Shown here: piece by piece, positions 44,531 to 53,912 of the stretch
How positions within the stretch are numbered: the stretch's first letter is position 1
Layout of the letters: every line of letters begins with the position of its first letter
Notes under the pieces: generated by a model
What the model was told of the DNA's origin: nothing
The model's input: the letters and a program-made list of their open reading frames with translations, nothing else
Database searches by the model: none
From: Shewanella sp. AS1
Lineage (GTDB): Bacteria > Pseudomonadota > Gammaproteobacteria > Enterobacterales > Shewanellaceae
Reading direction: 5' to 3'
NCBI RefSeq assembly: GCF_021412565.1
Contig: NZ_JAKCLJ010000006.1
Span: 171,767 to 235,766, forward strand
Length of the DNA: 64,000 nucleotides
Translations under genes and position numbers: made by a program

Positions 44531-44938
44531 ATGGAATCTAAAGATATTTTTAATGTTGCAACAATCGAAATATTCAGACTCTGCTTGGAAGAGTTTCCAT
44601 CGGAAGTTGAATTAGACCATAAGAAGATTGCCAGAGAAGTCGGTGAGTTTTTCCCTGAACCAACAGATGAAGTGAAGCTTTTTCAACACTTGGGTTTACT
44701 TAACCAAAAAGTGCAAGATACGATTTCATGGTTAACGCATGAGGGATATATACGTGTAAAAACAAATTATGTTTCTCAACCAAGTTGGTATGTGGTCACG
44801 CCTAAAGGATTACAGGCCGCCAGTGTAACGATTGATAGCCTTGAGAGTAAGCCAACATTTGCCGATGTCATTAAAGGTGGGGTAAAAGAAGTAACATCAG
44901 CCGCAGTGCCAGCGATTATTGGCGCATTTCTAAAGTAA
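44531..44938 (+). CDS. Probable accessory (moron) gene, winged-helix-like
   Basis: 135 residues, not recognised. The middle (VQDTISWLTHEGYIRVKTNYVSQPSWYVVTPKGLQAA) looks like a winged helix and the C-terminus (VKEVTSAAVPAIIGAFLK) like a short membrane or amphipathic helix. The gene is clearly more AT-rich than the tail genes on both sides and stands between tape measure and tail-tip genes, where no structural gene is needed. Its stop lies immediately before late-promoter motif 3. A lysogenic or anti-host role is a guess. Confidence 0.65.
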   Translation: MESKDIFNVATIEIFRLCLEEFPSEVELDHKKIAREVGEFFPEPTDEVKLFQHLGLLNQKVQDTISWLTHEGYIRVKTNYVSQPSWYVVTPKGLQAASVTIDSLESKPTFADVIKGGVKEVTSAAVPAIIGAFLK

Positions 44939-44939
44939 T

Positions 44940-44958
44940 CCCGAAACCTTTCAAATCC
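44940..44958 (+). promoter_or_regulatory. Late-promoter motif, copy 3 (tail-tip module)
   Basis: CCCGAAACCTTTCAAATCC, one mismatch from copies 1 and 2, two bases after the preceding stop. CAAT follows the motif after 22 bases. The position before the distal tail genes equals Mu PP. Confidence 0.62.
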
Positions 44959-45020
44959 GCTCAACCACAGCAGCCAGCCACAATGGGGTATCACTTTTAT
45001 GATGCTCAATTTGGTTGGCT

Positions 45021-45611
45021 ATGGTCACATTTCCCGATGACATTTTTCCTACTCAGTGCGATTGGCGGTTAGTCCATCGCACTCGTGCATTTAGCAACCC
45101 CTATAACAACCAGGTGCAAACCTTAAGCCTGCCTGGTGCCTATTGGGAAGCCAACCTAACCTTTAGCAACTTAAGCCGTGCCCAGGGCGCAAAGCTGCAC
45201 AGCTTTGTGGCATCGATGCGCGGCATGGCCGAGCGTACCCAACTGCATGACCATGCCATCAGTAACCCGAGCTTTGCCTCAGCACCGCAGGTTTTAGGTG
45301 GCGGGCAAGCAGGCAAACAGCTCAATGTCACTTGGTTGGCGAATGCCATTTTACCTGCAGGTCACTATATCCAGGTGGGCTCACAGCTGCTGGTGCTGAC
45401 CGCCGACGCCGTGGCCGATGCCGGTGGCGCTTGCACCTTTACATTTGAGCCTGCGCTCAGAGCATCGCCCGCCAATGGTGCAACCGTTACCCTAGATACG
45501 CCACAGGCCACCATGCGGTTTATTGATGACAACCAGGGCATGCGCCGCAGCAGCAAAAAGCTGGTGTTATCGAGCGTGAGCCTGTCGTTCGTGGAGGATA
45601 TCTACGCATGA
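45021..45611 (+). CDS. Distal tail / tail-tip protein
   Basis: 196 residues. QVQTLSLPGAYWEANLTFSNLSRAQGAKLHSFVASMRG resembles minor tail proteins that begin the tail-tip module after the tape measure in transposable siphophages. The ATG at 45021 is chosen over a TTG two codons upstream; neither has a clear ribosome site. It overlaps the next gene by four bases. Confidence 0.75.
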   Translation: MVTFPDDIFPTQCDWRLVHRTRAFSNPYNNQVQTLSLPGAYWEANLTFSNLSRAQGAKLHSFVASMRGMAERTQLHDHAISNPSFASAPQVLGGGQAGKQLNVTWLANAILPAGHYIQVGSQLLVLTADAVADAGGACTFTFEPALRASPANGATVTLDTPQATMRFIDDNQGMRRSSKKLVLSSVSLSFVEDIYA

Positions 45612-46243
45612 TAGGTTTCGCTACCCCGCAACTAAAAGCCTACCTGCGTCAGAGTAATGTGTGCGCCATTTTGCTGACCAAACTCGACTTTGCTTCTGGC
45701 CTGGTGTGTGTGCATAGCGGTGTCGGCACTATTGCTTATGATGCTGACAGTTATTTAGGGGTTGGCGTGCTGGGGAAGATTGGCGCGGTCACGCAAAACG
45801 GCAAGGTGCAGCCTAACAAGCTGCGCCTGACGCTTTCGGGCATCCCGCCTGCGCTGGTGTCTACCGCCTTAACCGAGCAATACCAAAACCGTCCTGGACA
45901 AATTTTATTAGCCGCCTTTGATGAGCAAACCGGCACTGTGTTAGCGGCCGATGTGCTGTTTAGTGGCCGGATGGATGTGATGACGCTGCGCGATGGTAGC
46001 AGCGCCAGTTTACAGCTGGATCTTAATAGCCGTGGCGTGGACTGGAAGCGCGCCCGCAATGGCCGCTATACCCATGCCGATCAGCAAGCCCGTCATCCGG
46101 GGGATAATTTTTTCGAGTTTGTTGCCCAGACCACTGAGCGTGAGCTGCAGTGGGGTGTGCCCGGTGGCAGTGCCAAGCTGTCTGGCGGTGGAAGCCGGGG
46201 CGGGGATGGCAGCAACAGCACTGGTCGCCGGTCACAGAAGTAG
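45608..46243 (+). CDS. Minor tail protein (lambda gpL-position, DUF2163-like)
   Basis: 211 residues. LKAYLRQSNVCAILLTKLDFASGLVCVHSGVGTIAYD, LSGRMDVM-type stretches (VLFSGRMDVMTLRDG) and RFTH-like ending (GRYTHADQQARHPGDNFFEFV) fit the phage proteins that precede the NlpC-like tail gene. Glycine/serine-rich C-terminal tail. ATGA overlap with predecessor. Confidence 0.78.
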   Translation: MIGFATPQLKAYLRQSNVCAILLTKLDFASGLVCVHSGVGTIAYDADSYLGVGVLGKIGAVTQNGKVQPNKLRLTLSGIPPALVSTALTEQYQNRPGQILLAAFDEQTGTVLAADVLFSGRMDVMTLRDGSSASLQLDLNSRGVDWKRARNGRYTHADQQARHPGDNFFEFVAQTTERELQWGVPGGSAKLSGGGSRGGDGSNSTGRRSQK

Positions 46244-46251
46244 GAGCATTG

Positions 46252-46647
46252 ATGAACTTAGCAGATTTTGTTAATCAGCAGCGCCATCGCCCCTTTGTGT
46301 GGGGCGAGCATGACTGCTGCCTCATGGCCGCCGACTGGCTCAAGGCCAATGGCCGTGGCGACTTAGCCGCCGAATTTAGGGGTAAATACACCACCGCATT
46401 TGGCGCAATACGTGCCTATCGACGCGAGGGGTATTTCTCTATTGCCGATCTGCTTGCGGCCAAGTTAGGCGAGCCGACCAGTACCTTGTTGCTGCGCCGT
46501 GGGGCTGTGGTGCTGCTCGATACACCAACTGGCGATGTGGTGGGCCTGTATCAGGGGAGCGATTGTTTTGCGCTTGGGCCTGATGGTTTGGTCTCATATC
46601 CTAAAACACAGATTAAACAGGGCTGGAACGTCTTATGGGTAAGGTAG
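46252..46647 (+). CDS. NlpC/P60-like tail protein (lambda gpK position)
   Basis: 131 residues: RPFVWGEHDCCLMAADWLKANG places a Cys in the usual papain-like position, and a histidine is expected later, but the segment after GDVVGLYQG lacks an obvious catalytic His. This DUF6950-type group is small compared with lambda K. The ATG at 46252 follows TAGGAG; it overlaps the J-like gene by 13 bases. Confidence 0.75.
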   Translation: MNLADFVNQQRHRPFVWGEHDCCLMAADWLKANGRGDLAAEFRGKYTTAFGAIRAYRREGYFSIADLLAAKLGEPTSTLLLRRGAVVLLDTPTGDVVGLYQGSDCFALGPDGLVSYPKTQIKQGWNVLWVR

Positions 46648-49600
46648 TCGATGCCCTGATTAAGGGCGATCCCCTTGGAAAATTAGCATGGGATGCAGTG
46701 GGTGTTGATGCCTGGTGGGAAATCAGTGTTGGTAAGTATATTCGTGAAGCGCTGATCCCCACCCCGGATGATGACTTTGGCAATGAGGCGATGGCACAGC
46801 AGCAGATGCTGCGTAGCCCCACCGAAGCCCGCCGCAGTATTTACGGTAAAGCTATGGTGTCTGGCCCAATCGTGTTTGCCGAAGAGTCTGGTACCGACAA
46901 CGAATTTCTGCATCTGGTGATCCCGTTGGCGGCGCATCGCTGCACAGAGGTGCTGGAGATCTATTTTGATGATGAACGGGTATACAGTGGCGGCAGTCTG
47001 GATGCCGAATACAGCGACCACGCCCGGATTAATATCCATCTTGGCGACCAGACTGCAGCCGATAGCGATTTGGTGAGCGAATGTGACAACTGGACAGCCG
47101 AGCACCTTGGCCTTGGGATCACTTATCTGTATGTGCGCCTGAAATACGACCCTGAGTTTTTTGCCAGCGGCCTGCCCAATATCAAAGCCTTGGTGAAGGG
47201 CAAGCAGATTTATGATCCCCGTAAGGACTCGACTGTCGGTGGCAGCGGTAGCCATCGATGGGATGATGACAGCACGTGGGAATGGAGCGATAACTGGGCG
47301 CTGTGTGTGCTCGATTACACCCGTTTTGAGTCGGGTGTCGGGGCGCTGGCCAGTGAGATTGATCTGCCATCTTATGCCTTGGCGGCCAACGACAGTGATG
47401 AGCCAGTAGAGTATGACGACGAGGGCAACAGCGAGCCGCGTTACACCTGTAATGGCACATTTACCCAGTCGATGACGCCCGTATCTGTATTGGATAAGCT
47501 GCTGACGGCAGGTGCGGGGATGCAAACCTACTGCTCTGGTCGGTACCAGCTGTTCTCTGGGGTGTATCAGGGGCCGTATGTGCTCAGCCTGGGCGAGGCC
47601 GATTTAGCCGGTGAAGTGGAGCTACGCCCCTTTACCCCACGCGCTGCCTTGTGTAACGCGGTGCGCGGTACCTTTGTCGACCCTGACAATTTTTATCAAC
47701 CCACCGATTTTGCGCCCTATGAGTCGGCCTATTATCGCGGCCAGGATAACGATGAGTATATCGACCAGGACATCGATCTACCCTTTACGCAATCGACCTA
47801 TACCGCCCAGCGCCTAGCCAAACTCTATTTGGAGCTTAACCGCGCCGGGCAGCAGATCTCAGTACCGCTTAACATGATTGGCTTGAGCATCAGCGTAGGG
47901 CAGGTGGTTGAGCTAGACCTGCCGCGCTTGGGAATTAAAGCCGAGTACCAGGTGATGGACTGGTCATTTGATTTTGGCCAACCCGTTAAAGTGACTTTGC
48001 GCGAGACTACCGCCAGCCTGTTTGATTATGACAAAGGCAGTTATACCAGCCGTAAACTGACCCCAGTGCTTAACCTGCCATCGCCAACGCGCGTCCCAAC
48101 ACCCACTGGCGCGGTGTGGACAGCCATGGGTGATGATGCCAACTGGCAGGGGGTGTTGACGTGGGATGCGCCCGGCGGCAACAGTGCTTATCGTTATCGC
48201 CTCGAAGTCAGTAATAGTTCAGATGTGGTGGTGTATCAGGCCAATATTGACGGCACCCGCCACCATATCCCTAAGCTCGATGCCGGTAATTACACCATCA
48301 CCCTATGGGCGGTGAATCTGTTCGCTAACCGCTCGAACGTACCTGCAACGATAGCAATCGGTGCCAGTGTGCCACCGCCAGTGACAGGCCTAGTGGTTGA
48401 GGTGGGATCGCTTAGTTTAACCGTCACGCCGCAGACAGCCGCTGCGACTGCCCAGTCAACCTCCTTTGAGGTGTATGGGGCGCAAACCAATGTGTTTGCC
48501 GATGCGCTGCTTGTGGGCAGCGGTAAAACCGTAGTGTGGGCAGAACGCCAACCGGCAACGCAGTATTATCTGTGGGCAAGAACTGTTAACAACTATGGTG
48601 TGGGTGAATGGTTTGGGCCGACGCTGGTAACGACTGCGCAGGACAGTACGCCGATCCTTGATTTGATCATGGATGATTTGGTGATTGAGGAAAACCACTT
48701 AACAGAGTCACTACGCGACAGAATCGATCTGGTCGATCAACCCGGCGGCCTGACCGAGCAGGTGGGCAATATCGCCAGTGATTATATTGATAGCAGCGCG
48801 TTAATGGTCGCCCTTGGCAGCTATGCAACCCAAGACTTGTTAGCGCAATCCCTCAGCGATTATGTGACAGGCGATAGCTTGTTGCTGACTTTAGAAGATT
48901 ACATCACCGACACAGATTTAGGATCGGTGCTGGGCGGCTATGTGACAACCAGCGCCCTGGCTAATGAGGACTTTGCCAAGAACAGCAGTTTGACCGCCTA
49001 TGTGCAGCAAACCGATCTGAATGTCACATTAAACAGCTATGTGACCAACACAGAGCTAGCTAACGCAGATTACGCCACAAACACCAGTTTAACGGCTTAT
49101 GTGCAACAAGATGACCTTAATGCCACATTAAATAGCTATGTGACCAACACAGAGCTAGCTAACGCTGATTATGCGACTAATACGGCGTTAACGGCTTACG
49201 TCCAGCAAACCGACCTCAACACCACGCTAGGCAGCTATGTAACCACCACAGCCTTGGCGAATGCGGATTATGCGAAGAACAGCAGCTTAACGGCCTATGT
49301 GCAACAAGATGACCTTGATGTCACGTTAAATAGTTATGTGACACAGACCGAGCTAGCAAGCGCAGATTACGCCACAAACACCAGTTTAACGGCTTATGTG
49401 CAACAAGATGACCTTGATGTCACGTTAAATAGTTATGTGACACAGACCGAGCTAGCAAGCGCAGATTACGCCACAAACACCAGTTTAACGGCTTATGTGC
49501 AACAAGATGACCTTAATGCCACATTAAATAGCTATGTGACCAACACAGAGCTAGCTAACGCTGATTATGCGACTAATACGGCGTTAACGGCTTACGTCCA

Positions 49601-52439
49601 GCAAACCGACCTCAACACCACGCTAGGCAGCTATGTAACCACCACAGCCTTGGCGAATGCGGATTATGCGAAGAACAGCAGCTTAACGGCCTATGTGCAA
49701 CAAGATGACCTTGATGTCACGTTAAATAGTTATGTGACACAGACCGAGCTAGCAAGCGCAGATTACGCCACAAACACCAGTTTAACGGCTTATGTGCAAC
49801 AAGATGACCTTGATGTCACGTTAAATAGTTATGTGACACAGACCGAGCTAGCAAGCGCAGATTACGCCACAAACACCAGTTTAACCGCCTATGTGTTAGA
49901 AACGGACTTAACCAGCACGCTAAACAGCTATGTGACCACCACGGCGTTAGCGAATGCCGATTATGCCACAAACACCGACTTAACCGCTTACGTGCTGCAG
50001 ACGGACTTGGATACCAGGTTATCGAGCTATGTCACCAGCACCCAGCTCGCCAATGAGCAGTTTGCTAAGAGCAGCGATTTAACTGCCTATGTGACAACCA
50101 GCAGCTTGGGCACCACGTTAAGCAGTTATGTAACCAACACCGCGTTAGCCAGCGCCGATTATGCAACCAATAGCAGCTTAACCAGTTACGCCACAAAGGC
50201 CAGCGTTACCGCCGTTGAGCAGCGCATGACCGCCAACGAAAACGAGGCGTTTTATTCATTAAAAGTGGATGCTAACGGGCGCGTAGCGGGCATTGGCTTG
50301 CTGGCTAATCCTGATGAAACGGCGATCTACTTTAACGCTGACAAATTTATCGTATTGCCGCCTGATAGCGATGATGCAACCGAATCGGTGTCACCCTTTA
50401 TCATCGATGCCACCACAGGGAAAACCGTGATCGCCGATGCGTTGGTAAGAAACCTCACCGCCGCCAACTTTGTCGGTGGCTCAATTACCGCCGATAGCCT
50501 AGCAGTGACTCAGTATGTCAACCTGCCGACCAGCTCTATTGCTGAGGATATGCTCGACGTCAGTTTTCTAAACAGCTTGGCGCGCATCGACCCAAGCGCA
50601 GTGACAACCGGCGGTACCAAGACAGGTTCCGGCACTTGTGTCAGTCGCACTATCACCCTGGGCGCGATTGCCAGCGGCGGCTTAACCACCAAGCTGCGCG
50701 TCTACATGGGCGGCGTATTTTCGACCGGGCTAGGCACAAAACCGAGCGCGCCCAGCGTGACTGTGGCGATTAAGCGCGACAGCACCACCTTGGACACTCA
50801 GGTCTTTAGCGGCAGCGTGATCCAGCCACCAGGCGACCCCTGGGAATTGCACTTTGGCGCGATAAACTGGGAATTTTCCGACCTTGCCACCACCCAGGGA
50901 CAGAACCATGTGTACAGTGCGGTGATCACTGTTGCCGACGCCAGCAGTTTGTTATCTGCGGCGACGCTGTCATTTACCGCCACTGAGCCGGTCGGCAGCT
51001 CTGGCGGCATCGTGATCCAAACACTGGCCAGCAACAGTGTTAACTATTTCACTGTGGGCGGCCAGGGCGCGTCAGTACTCAATGGCGATCTGCACGTCAA
51101 CAACTTTGCGACCAAGATTGCCAGCAGTACCGGCGTATTGTACGACCAGGGCACAGCGGTCAGCAGTAAGTTTGCGGCACTGTCACATACGCACAGTGGT
51201 TATGCCGCGACTTCACATACACACAGTGAATACGCGCTAACGTCACACACGCACACGGCAGCAGATGTGGGTGCTTTACCTTTAACTGGTAATGCTGCCT
51301 CTGCCACTAAGCTACAAACACCAAGAACTATATCAGGAGTTAGTTTTGATGGCTCAGCGAATATAAGCCTTACTGCAAGTGATGTGGGTGCGCTGCCTAT
51401 AAGTGGTGGCACATTAACTGGCACAGTTACCGCATCTGGCTCGAACCCGATAGCATTTGGTACTGGCAATCAAAACCTTATGCGGGTTAATAGTGCTGTC
51501 ATGGGCAGTACATGGTTCTCGCAAAGGTCTAGCGGTAACGGGGTTACTGGATGGTCTTGGGATTATTATGACTCCTATTCCGCAATGCACCTTACTGCTT
51601 CTACTGGCAACCTTTCAGTTATGGGTGCAATAGTAGGCGGCCGCATTTATACCGGCTACGATTCTGGTATTGCTAACTCGGTAAACTGTTCCAACTGGTT
51701 CAGGTCAAGCGGTGCGACTGGCTGGTATAATGGCACTTACGGTGGCGGTATTTACATGACCGATACTACCTTTGTGCGGGTGTATGGTGGCAAAGATTTC
51801 CTTTGCGAGGGTCAGAGCCACTCTTATTACTCAGGCAAGGGTGCGGCACTGGCGAACATTGGTTACATCGGCGCTTTCCGAGCGAACCACCCAGACCATG
51901 CCCGCGCTAATGGCACACAATACTATCCCTCGTTTGCTAGCAACAGCAAGGCAGATAACGGGTATCGACAACATCTGTCTATGGGACATAAGCGCACGAA
52001 TAGTGGGTGGGATTATGCCTATATTGCTTTTGGCGGTAATGATGGCTATCCGACCAAAGAATGGTTGTTTGACACTAACGGTGCGATTATTTGTCCTGGT
52101 GATGTGTACGCCACAGGGAACGTCAAAGGCTATCAAACCTCAGACTGGAACGTTAAGCGCAATTTCACCCCGTTTGAAAATGCACTGGATAAAGTCTGTT
52201 CATGGCGCACTGGCTACTACGAAAAAATGACTTTCGAGGACGGCAAGCATACAGGTTGGGAGTCAGAATCGGGCGTGATCGCCCAGGATATTGAGGCCAC
52301 CATTGATCATGTGGTGACTGAAAATAATATGCAGCACAAGACCATTAAACAGGGAGGTCATGAGTTAGTTGCTATGATGGCGGCCGCGATTAAAGAGCTT
52401 AGGGCGGAAGTGGCTGAGCTGCGCGGGAGGCTGAACTAA
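46635..52439 (+). CDS. Giant tail-tip/host-specificity protein with S74 fibre
   Basis: 1934 residues, the probable receptor-binding protein. In order: a J-like tail-hub region (about 1-480), fibronectin-type III-like domains (about 490-670), about twelve 33-residue repeats (about 775-1170, consensus SLTAYVQQDDLNATLNSYVT NTELANADYATNT in two parts), a beta-rich fibre region with SHTHSGYAATSHTHSEYA repeats (about 1515-1540), and a C-terminal intramolecular chaperone (peptidase S74: SDWNVKRNF near 1835, ESGVIAQDIEA) that trimerises the fibre and then cuts itself off. The DNA base composition changes within the distal fibre, indicating cassette exchange. Confidence 0.92.
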   Translation: MGKVVDALIKGDPLGKLAWDAVGVDAWWEISVGKYIREALIPTPDDDFGNEAMAQQQMLRSPTEARRSIYGKAMVSGPIVFAEESGTDNEFLHLVIPLAAHRCTEVLEIYFDDERVYSGGSLDAEYSDHARINIHLGDQTAADSDLVSECDNWTAEHLGLGITYLYVRLKYDPEFFASGLPNIKALVKGKQIYDPRKDSTVGGSGSHRWDDDSTWEWSDNWALCVLDYTRFESGVGALASEIDLPSYALAANDSDEPVEYDDEGNSEPRYTCNGTFTQSMTPVSVLDKLLTAGAGMQTYCSGRYQLFSGVYQGPYVLSLGEADLAGEVELRPFTPRAALCNAVRGTFVDPDNFYQPTDFAPYESAYYRGQDNDEYIDQDIDLPFTQSTYTAQRLAKLYLELNRAGQQISVPLNMIGLSISVGQVVELDLPRLGIKAEYQVMDWSFDFGQPVKVTLRETTASLFDYDKGSYTSRKLTPVLNLPSPTRVPTPTGAVWTAMGDDANWQGVLTWDAPGGNSAYRYRLEVSNSSDVVVYQANIDGTRHHIPKLDAGNYTITLWAVNLFANRSNVPATIAIGASVPPPVTGLVVEVGSLSLTVTPQTAAATAQSTSFEVYGAQTNVFADALLVGSGKTVVWAERQPATQYYLWARTVNNYGVGEWFGPTLVTTAQDSTPILDLIMDDLVIEENHLTESLRDRIDLVDQPGGLTEQVGNIASDYIDSSALMVALGSYATQDLLAQSLSDYVTGDSLLLTLEDYITDTDLGSVLGGYVTTSALANEDFAKNSSLTAYVQQTDLNVTLNSYVTNTELANADYATNTSLTAYVQQDDLNATLNSYVTNTELANADYATNTALTAYVQQTDLNTTLGSYVTTTALANADYAKNSSLTAYVQQDDLDVTLNSYVTQTELASADYATNTSLTAYVQQDDLDVTLNSYVTQTELASADYATNTSLTAYVQQDDLNATLNSYVTNTELANADYATNTALTAYVQQTDLNTTLGSYVTTTALANADYAKNSSLTAYVQQDDLDVTLNSYVTQTELASADYATNTSLTAYVQQDDLDVTLNSYVTQTELASADYATNTSLTAYVLETDLTSTLNSYVTTTALANADYATNTDLTAYVLQTDLDTRLSSYVTSTQLANEQFAKSSDLTAYVTTSSLGTTLSSYVTNTALASADYATNSSLTSYATKASVTAVEQRMTANENEAFYSLKVDANGRVAGIGLLANPDETAIYFNADKFIVLPPDSDDATESVSPFIIDATTGKTVIADALVRNLTAANFVGGSITADSLAVTQYVNLPTSSIAEDMLDVSFLNSLARIDPSAVTTGGTKTGSGTCVSRTITLGAIASGGLTTKLRVYMGGVFSTGLGTKPSAPSVTVAIKRDSTTLDTQVFSGSVIQPPGDPWELHFGAINWEFSDLATTQGQNHVYSAVITVADASSLLSAATLSFTATEPVGSSGGIVIQTLASNSVNYFTVGGQGASVLNGDLHVNNFATKIASSTGVLYDQGTAVSSKFAALSHTHSGYAATSHTHSEYALTSHTHTAADVGALPLTGNAASATKLQTPRTISGVSFDGSANISLTASDVGALPISGGTLTGTVTASGSNPIAFGTGNQNLMRVNSAVMGSTWFSQRSSGNGVTGWSWDYYDSYSAMHLTASTGNLSVMGAIVGGRIYTGYDSGIANSVNCSNWFRSSGATGWYNGTYGGGIYMTDTTFVRVYGGKDFLCEGQSHSYYSGKGAALANIGYIGAFRANHPDHARANGTQYYPSFASNSKADNGYRQHLSMGHKRTNSGWDYAYIAFGGNDGYPTKEWLFDTNGAIICPGDVYATGNVKGYQTSDWNVKRNFTPFENALDKVCSWRTGYYEKMTFEDGKHTGWESESGVIAQDIEATIDHVVTENNMQHKTIKQGGHELVAMMAAAIKELRAEVAELRGRLN
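48986..50170 (+). repeat. Twelve tandem 99-bp repeats in the fibre gene
   Basis: Each unit codes 33 residues. Units 2-5 and 6-9 are a block duplication with a period of 396 bp (4 x 99): the sequence at 49091 recurs at 49487. The last three units are diverged. Confidence 0.9.
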
Positions 52440-53644
52440 TGGCTAATTATAACGTCGGTATAAGTGCTGCCTACGATTCCGAGTTTGGTTTCCAATTATT
52501 CATTGGCGGCACTGGTGTACAACTAGTGGCTGGGGATACATTAACATTCTCCGCAAGCTTTAATGGGTATAGTGGCACAGCCTCAGTATCAAATTTCTCT
52601 TCTGGAGTATTTACCAATACTAGCAATTTATCCCTTACTAATGGGCAAAGTGCTGTTAAAACTATTAAGTCTGGAGCTACTTTAGGTAGCTTCTCTTTGA
52701 CCTTTTCAGCCACAGCACAGTCGGCACAAAGTAAGAGTTTTTCTGTTATATCGAGTGTTGATACCACGCCGAATGCTTTTAGTTTTACTGACATAACCGA
52801 CGCGGCGCCCAGTGTGTTATACAACCACAACAGCTTTATTGTGTCAGGCATTAACGCGGCAGCGACGATCAGCATTAGCGGCAACGGCGCGCAGTTCGCT
52901 GTAAACAACTCGACTACTGGCTGGCGCACGACCAGCACCACGGTCAGCAACGGCGATCGCGTCTATGTGCGCATGAACTCCAGCAGCCTGTATAACACCA
53001 CAGTTAGCACCACATTAACCATTGGCGGCGTCAGTGATGTGTGGTCAATCAAAACCGTGCTTGATCCTGGTAATGGCCTATTGATCCCGCTGGGCATCAG
53101 CAGTGGTGGGATTAGTGCCAGTGATATTATGGGTTTGTTTGGCGGCGCGACGTTCGAGATCGACAAGTATTACAAGGGCGGCGGGCGTGTGCCCAACATT
53201 AGCCAAAACGCCGCGATCCCGACCTCGGGGGCGATTGCGTTCAGCAATTTTTACTCGTCTTACAGCTCGCTGTATTTCACCAAGTACCCCGGCGGCATGT
53301 TTGCCGGACGAGACACAGGGGCGACCCCTGGCGGCAGTCTGACGCTCACGTCGGAAGATGTGAGCCATTACACGATCGGCTATGGGCCGGATATGCGCGA
53401 TAACATTGAGGTGCGGCACACGATCTTAAGCTCGTCGTTTGCCGACGCTAACTATTCAATCACGCCGAGCAATTACACCTCTTGGCGCAGCGCCAGCCGA
53501 CAATTGACATTCAGCGCCAACGTCAGCGGCACCGTAGACAAGGAGTATAACATCAGCGTTAAGGTGGAGATCCGCCACAAGCTCAAGCCGACATACATTA
53601 TTAGCGCCACATTCAATATGTATCTAAGTTTCTTCGGCTTATAA
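52439..53644 (+). CDS. Fibre-associated tail protein, unrecognised
   Basis: 401 residues, S/T/G-rich and beta-rich, no cysteine and no clear domain. One-base overlap with the fibre gene suggests a partner, perhaps a second tip protein or a cap. The first third (to about 52795) is clearly more AT-rich than the rest, a mosaic joint. A conserved-looking motif GRVPNISQNAAIPTSGAIAF lies in the middle; similar stretches occur in phage tail proteins. Confidence 0.7.
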   Translation: MANYNVGISAAYDSEFGFQLFIGGTGVQLVAGDTLTFSASFNGYSGTASVSNFSSGVFTNTSNLSLTNGQSAVKTIKSGATLGSFSLTFSATAQSAQSKSFSVISSVDTTPNAFSFTDITDAAPSVLYNHNSFIVSGINAAATISISGNGAQFAVNNSTTGWRTTSTTVSNGDRVYVRMNSSSLYNTTVSTTLTIGGVSDVWSIKTVLDPGNGLLIPLGISSGGISASDIMGLFGGATFEIDKYYKGGGRVPNISQNAAIPTSGAIAFSNFYSSYSSLYFTKYPGGMFAGRDTGATPGGSLTLTSEDVSHYTIGYGPDMRDNIEVRHTILSSSFADANYSITPSNYTSWRSASRQLTFSANVSGTVDKEYNISVKVEIRHKLKPTYIISATFNMYLSFFGL

Positions 53645-53678
53645 CCAGTATTTAATTTAACACCATAAGGAAACCACC

Positions 53679-53903
53679 ATGACACTAAACGATTTAGCCA
53701 CAGCGCAAGACGCGATGAATGCAGCCATCAACCAAGCGGTCAGCGATTTTTTAACCGCTTGCCCAGATGCCACATTTCAGCACGGTCATATTAACCTGCA
53801 ATACCCAGCTGAGGGCGGCAGTGTAACGCCAGTAGCCTCTACTACAGTAGAGTGTACCGTCGATGGCGCACGCATTACCCGTCGCCTGCCTGAGAACAGT
53901 TAG
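53679..53903 (+). CDS. Small protein, unrecognised
   Basis: 74 residues (MTLNDLATAQDAMNAAINQAV...), ribosome site AAGGAAA upstream. No domain recognised. First of three small genes between the tail and the right end, a usual place for accessory genes. Confidence 0.62.
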   Translation: MTLNDLATAQDAMNAAINQAVSDFLTACPDATFQHGHINLQYPAEGGSVTPVASTTVECTVDGARITRRLPENS

Positions 53904-53912
53904 GTATCTCAG

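Noticed and set aside
46683..47525. 280-codon minus-strand frame opposite the tail-hub gene
   Set aside because: It is fully antisense to a strongly supported coding region and lacks a ribosome site or recognisable domain; a by-product of codon bias in the real gene.
48986..50170. Regular repeats considered as a CRISPR-like array
   Set aside because: Units are contiguous, in frame and coding, with no unique spacers.
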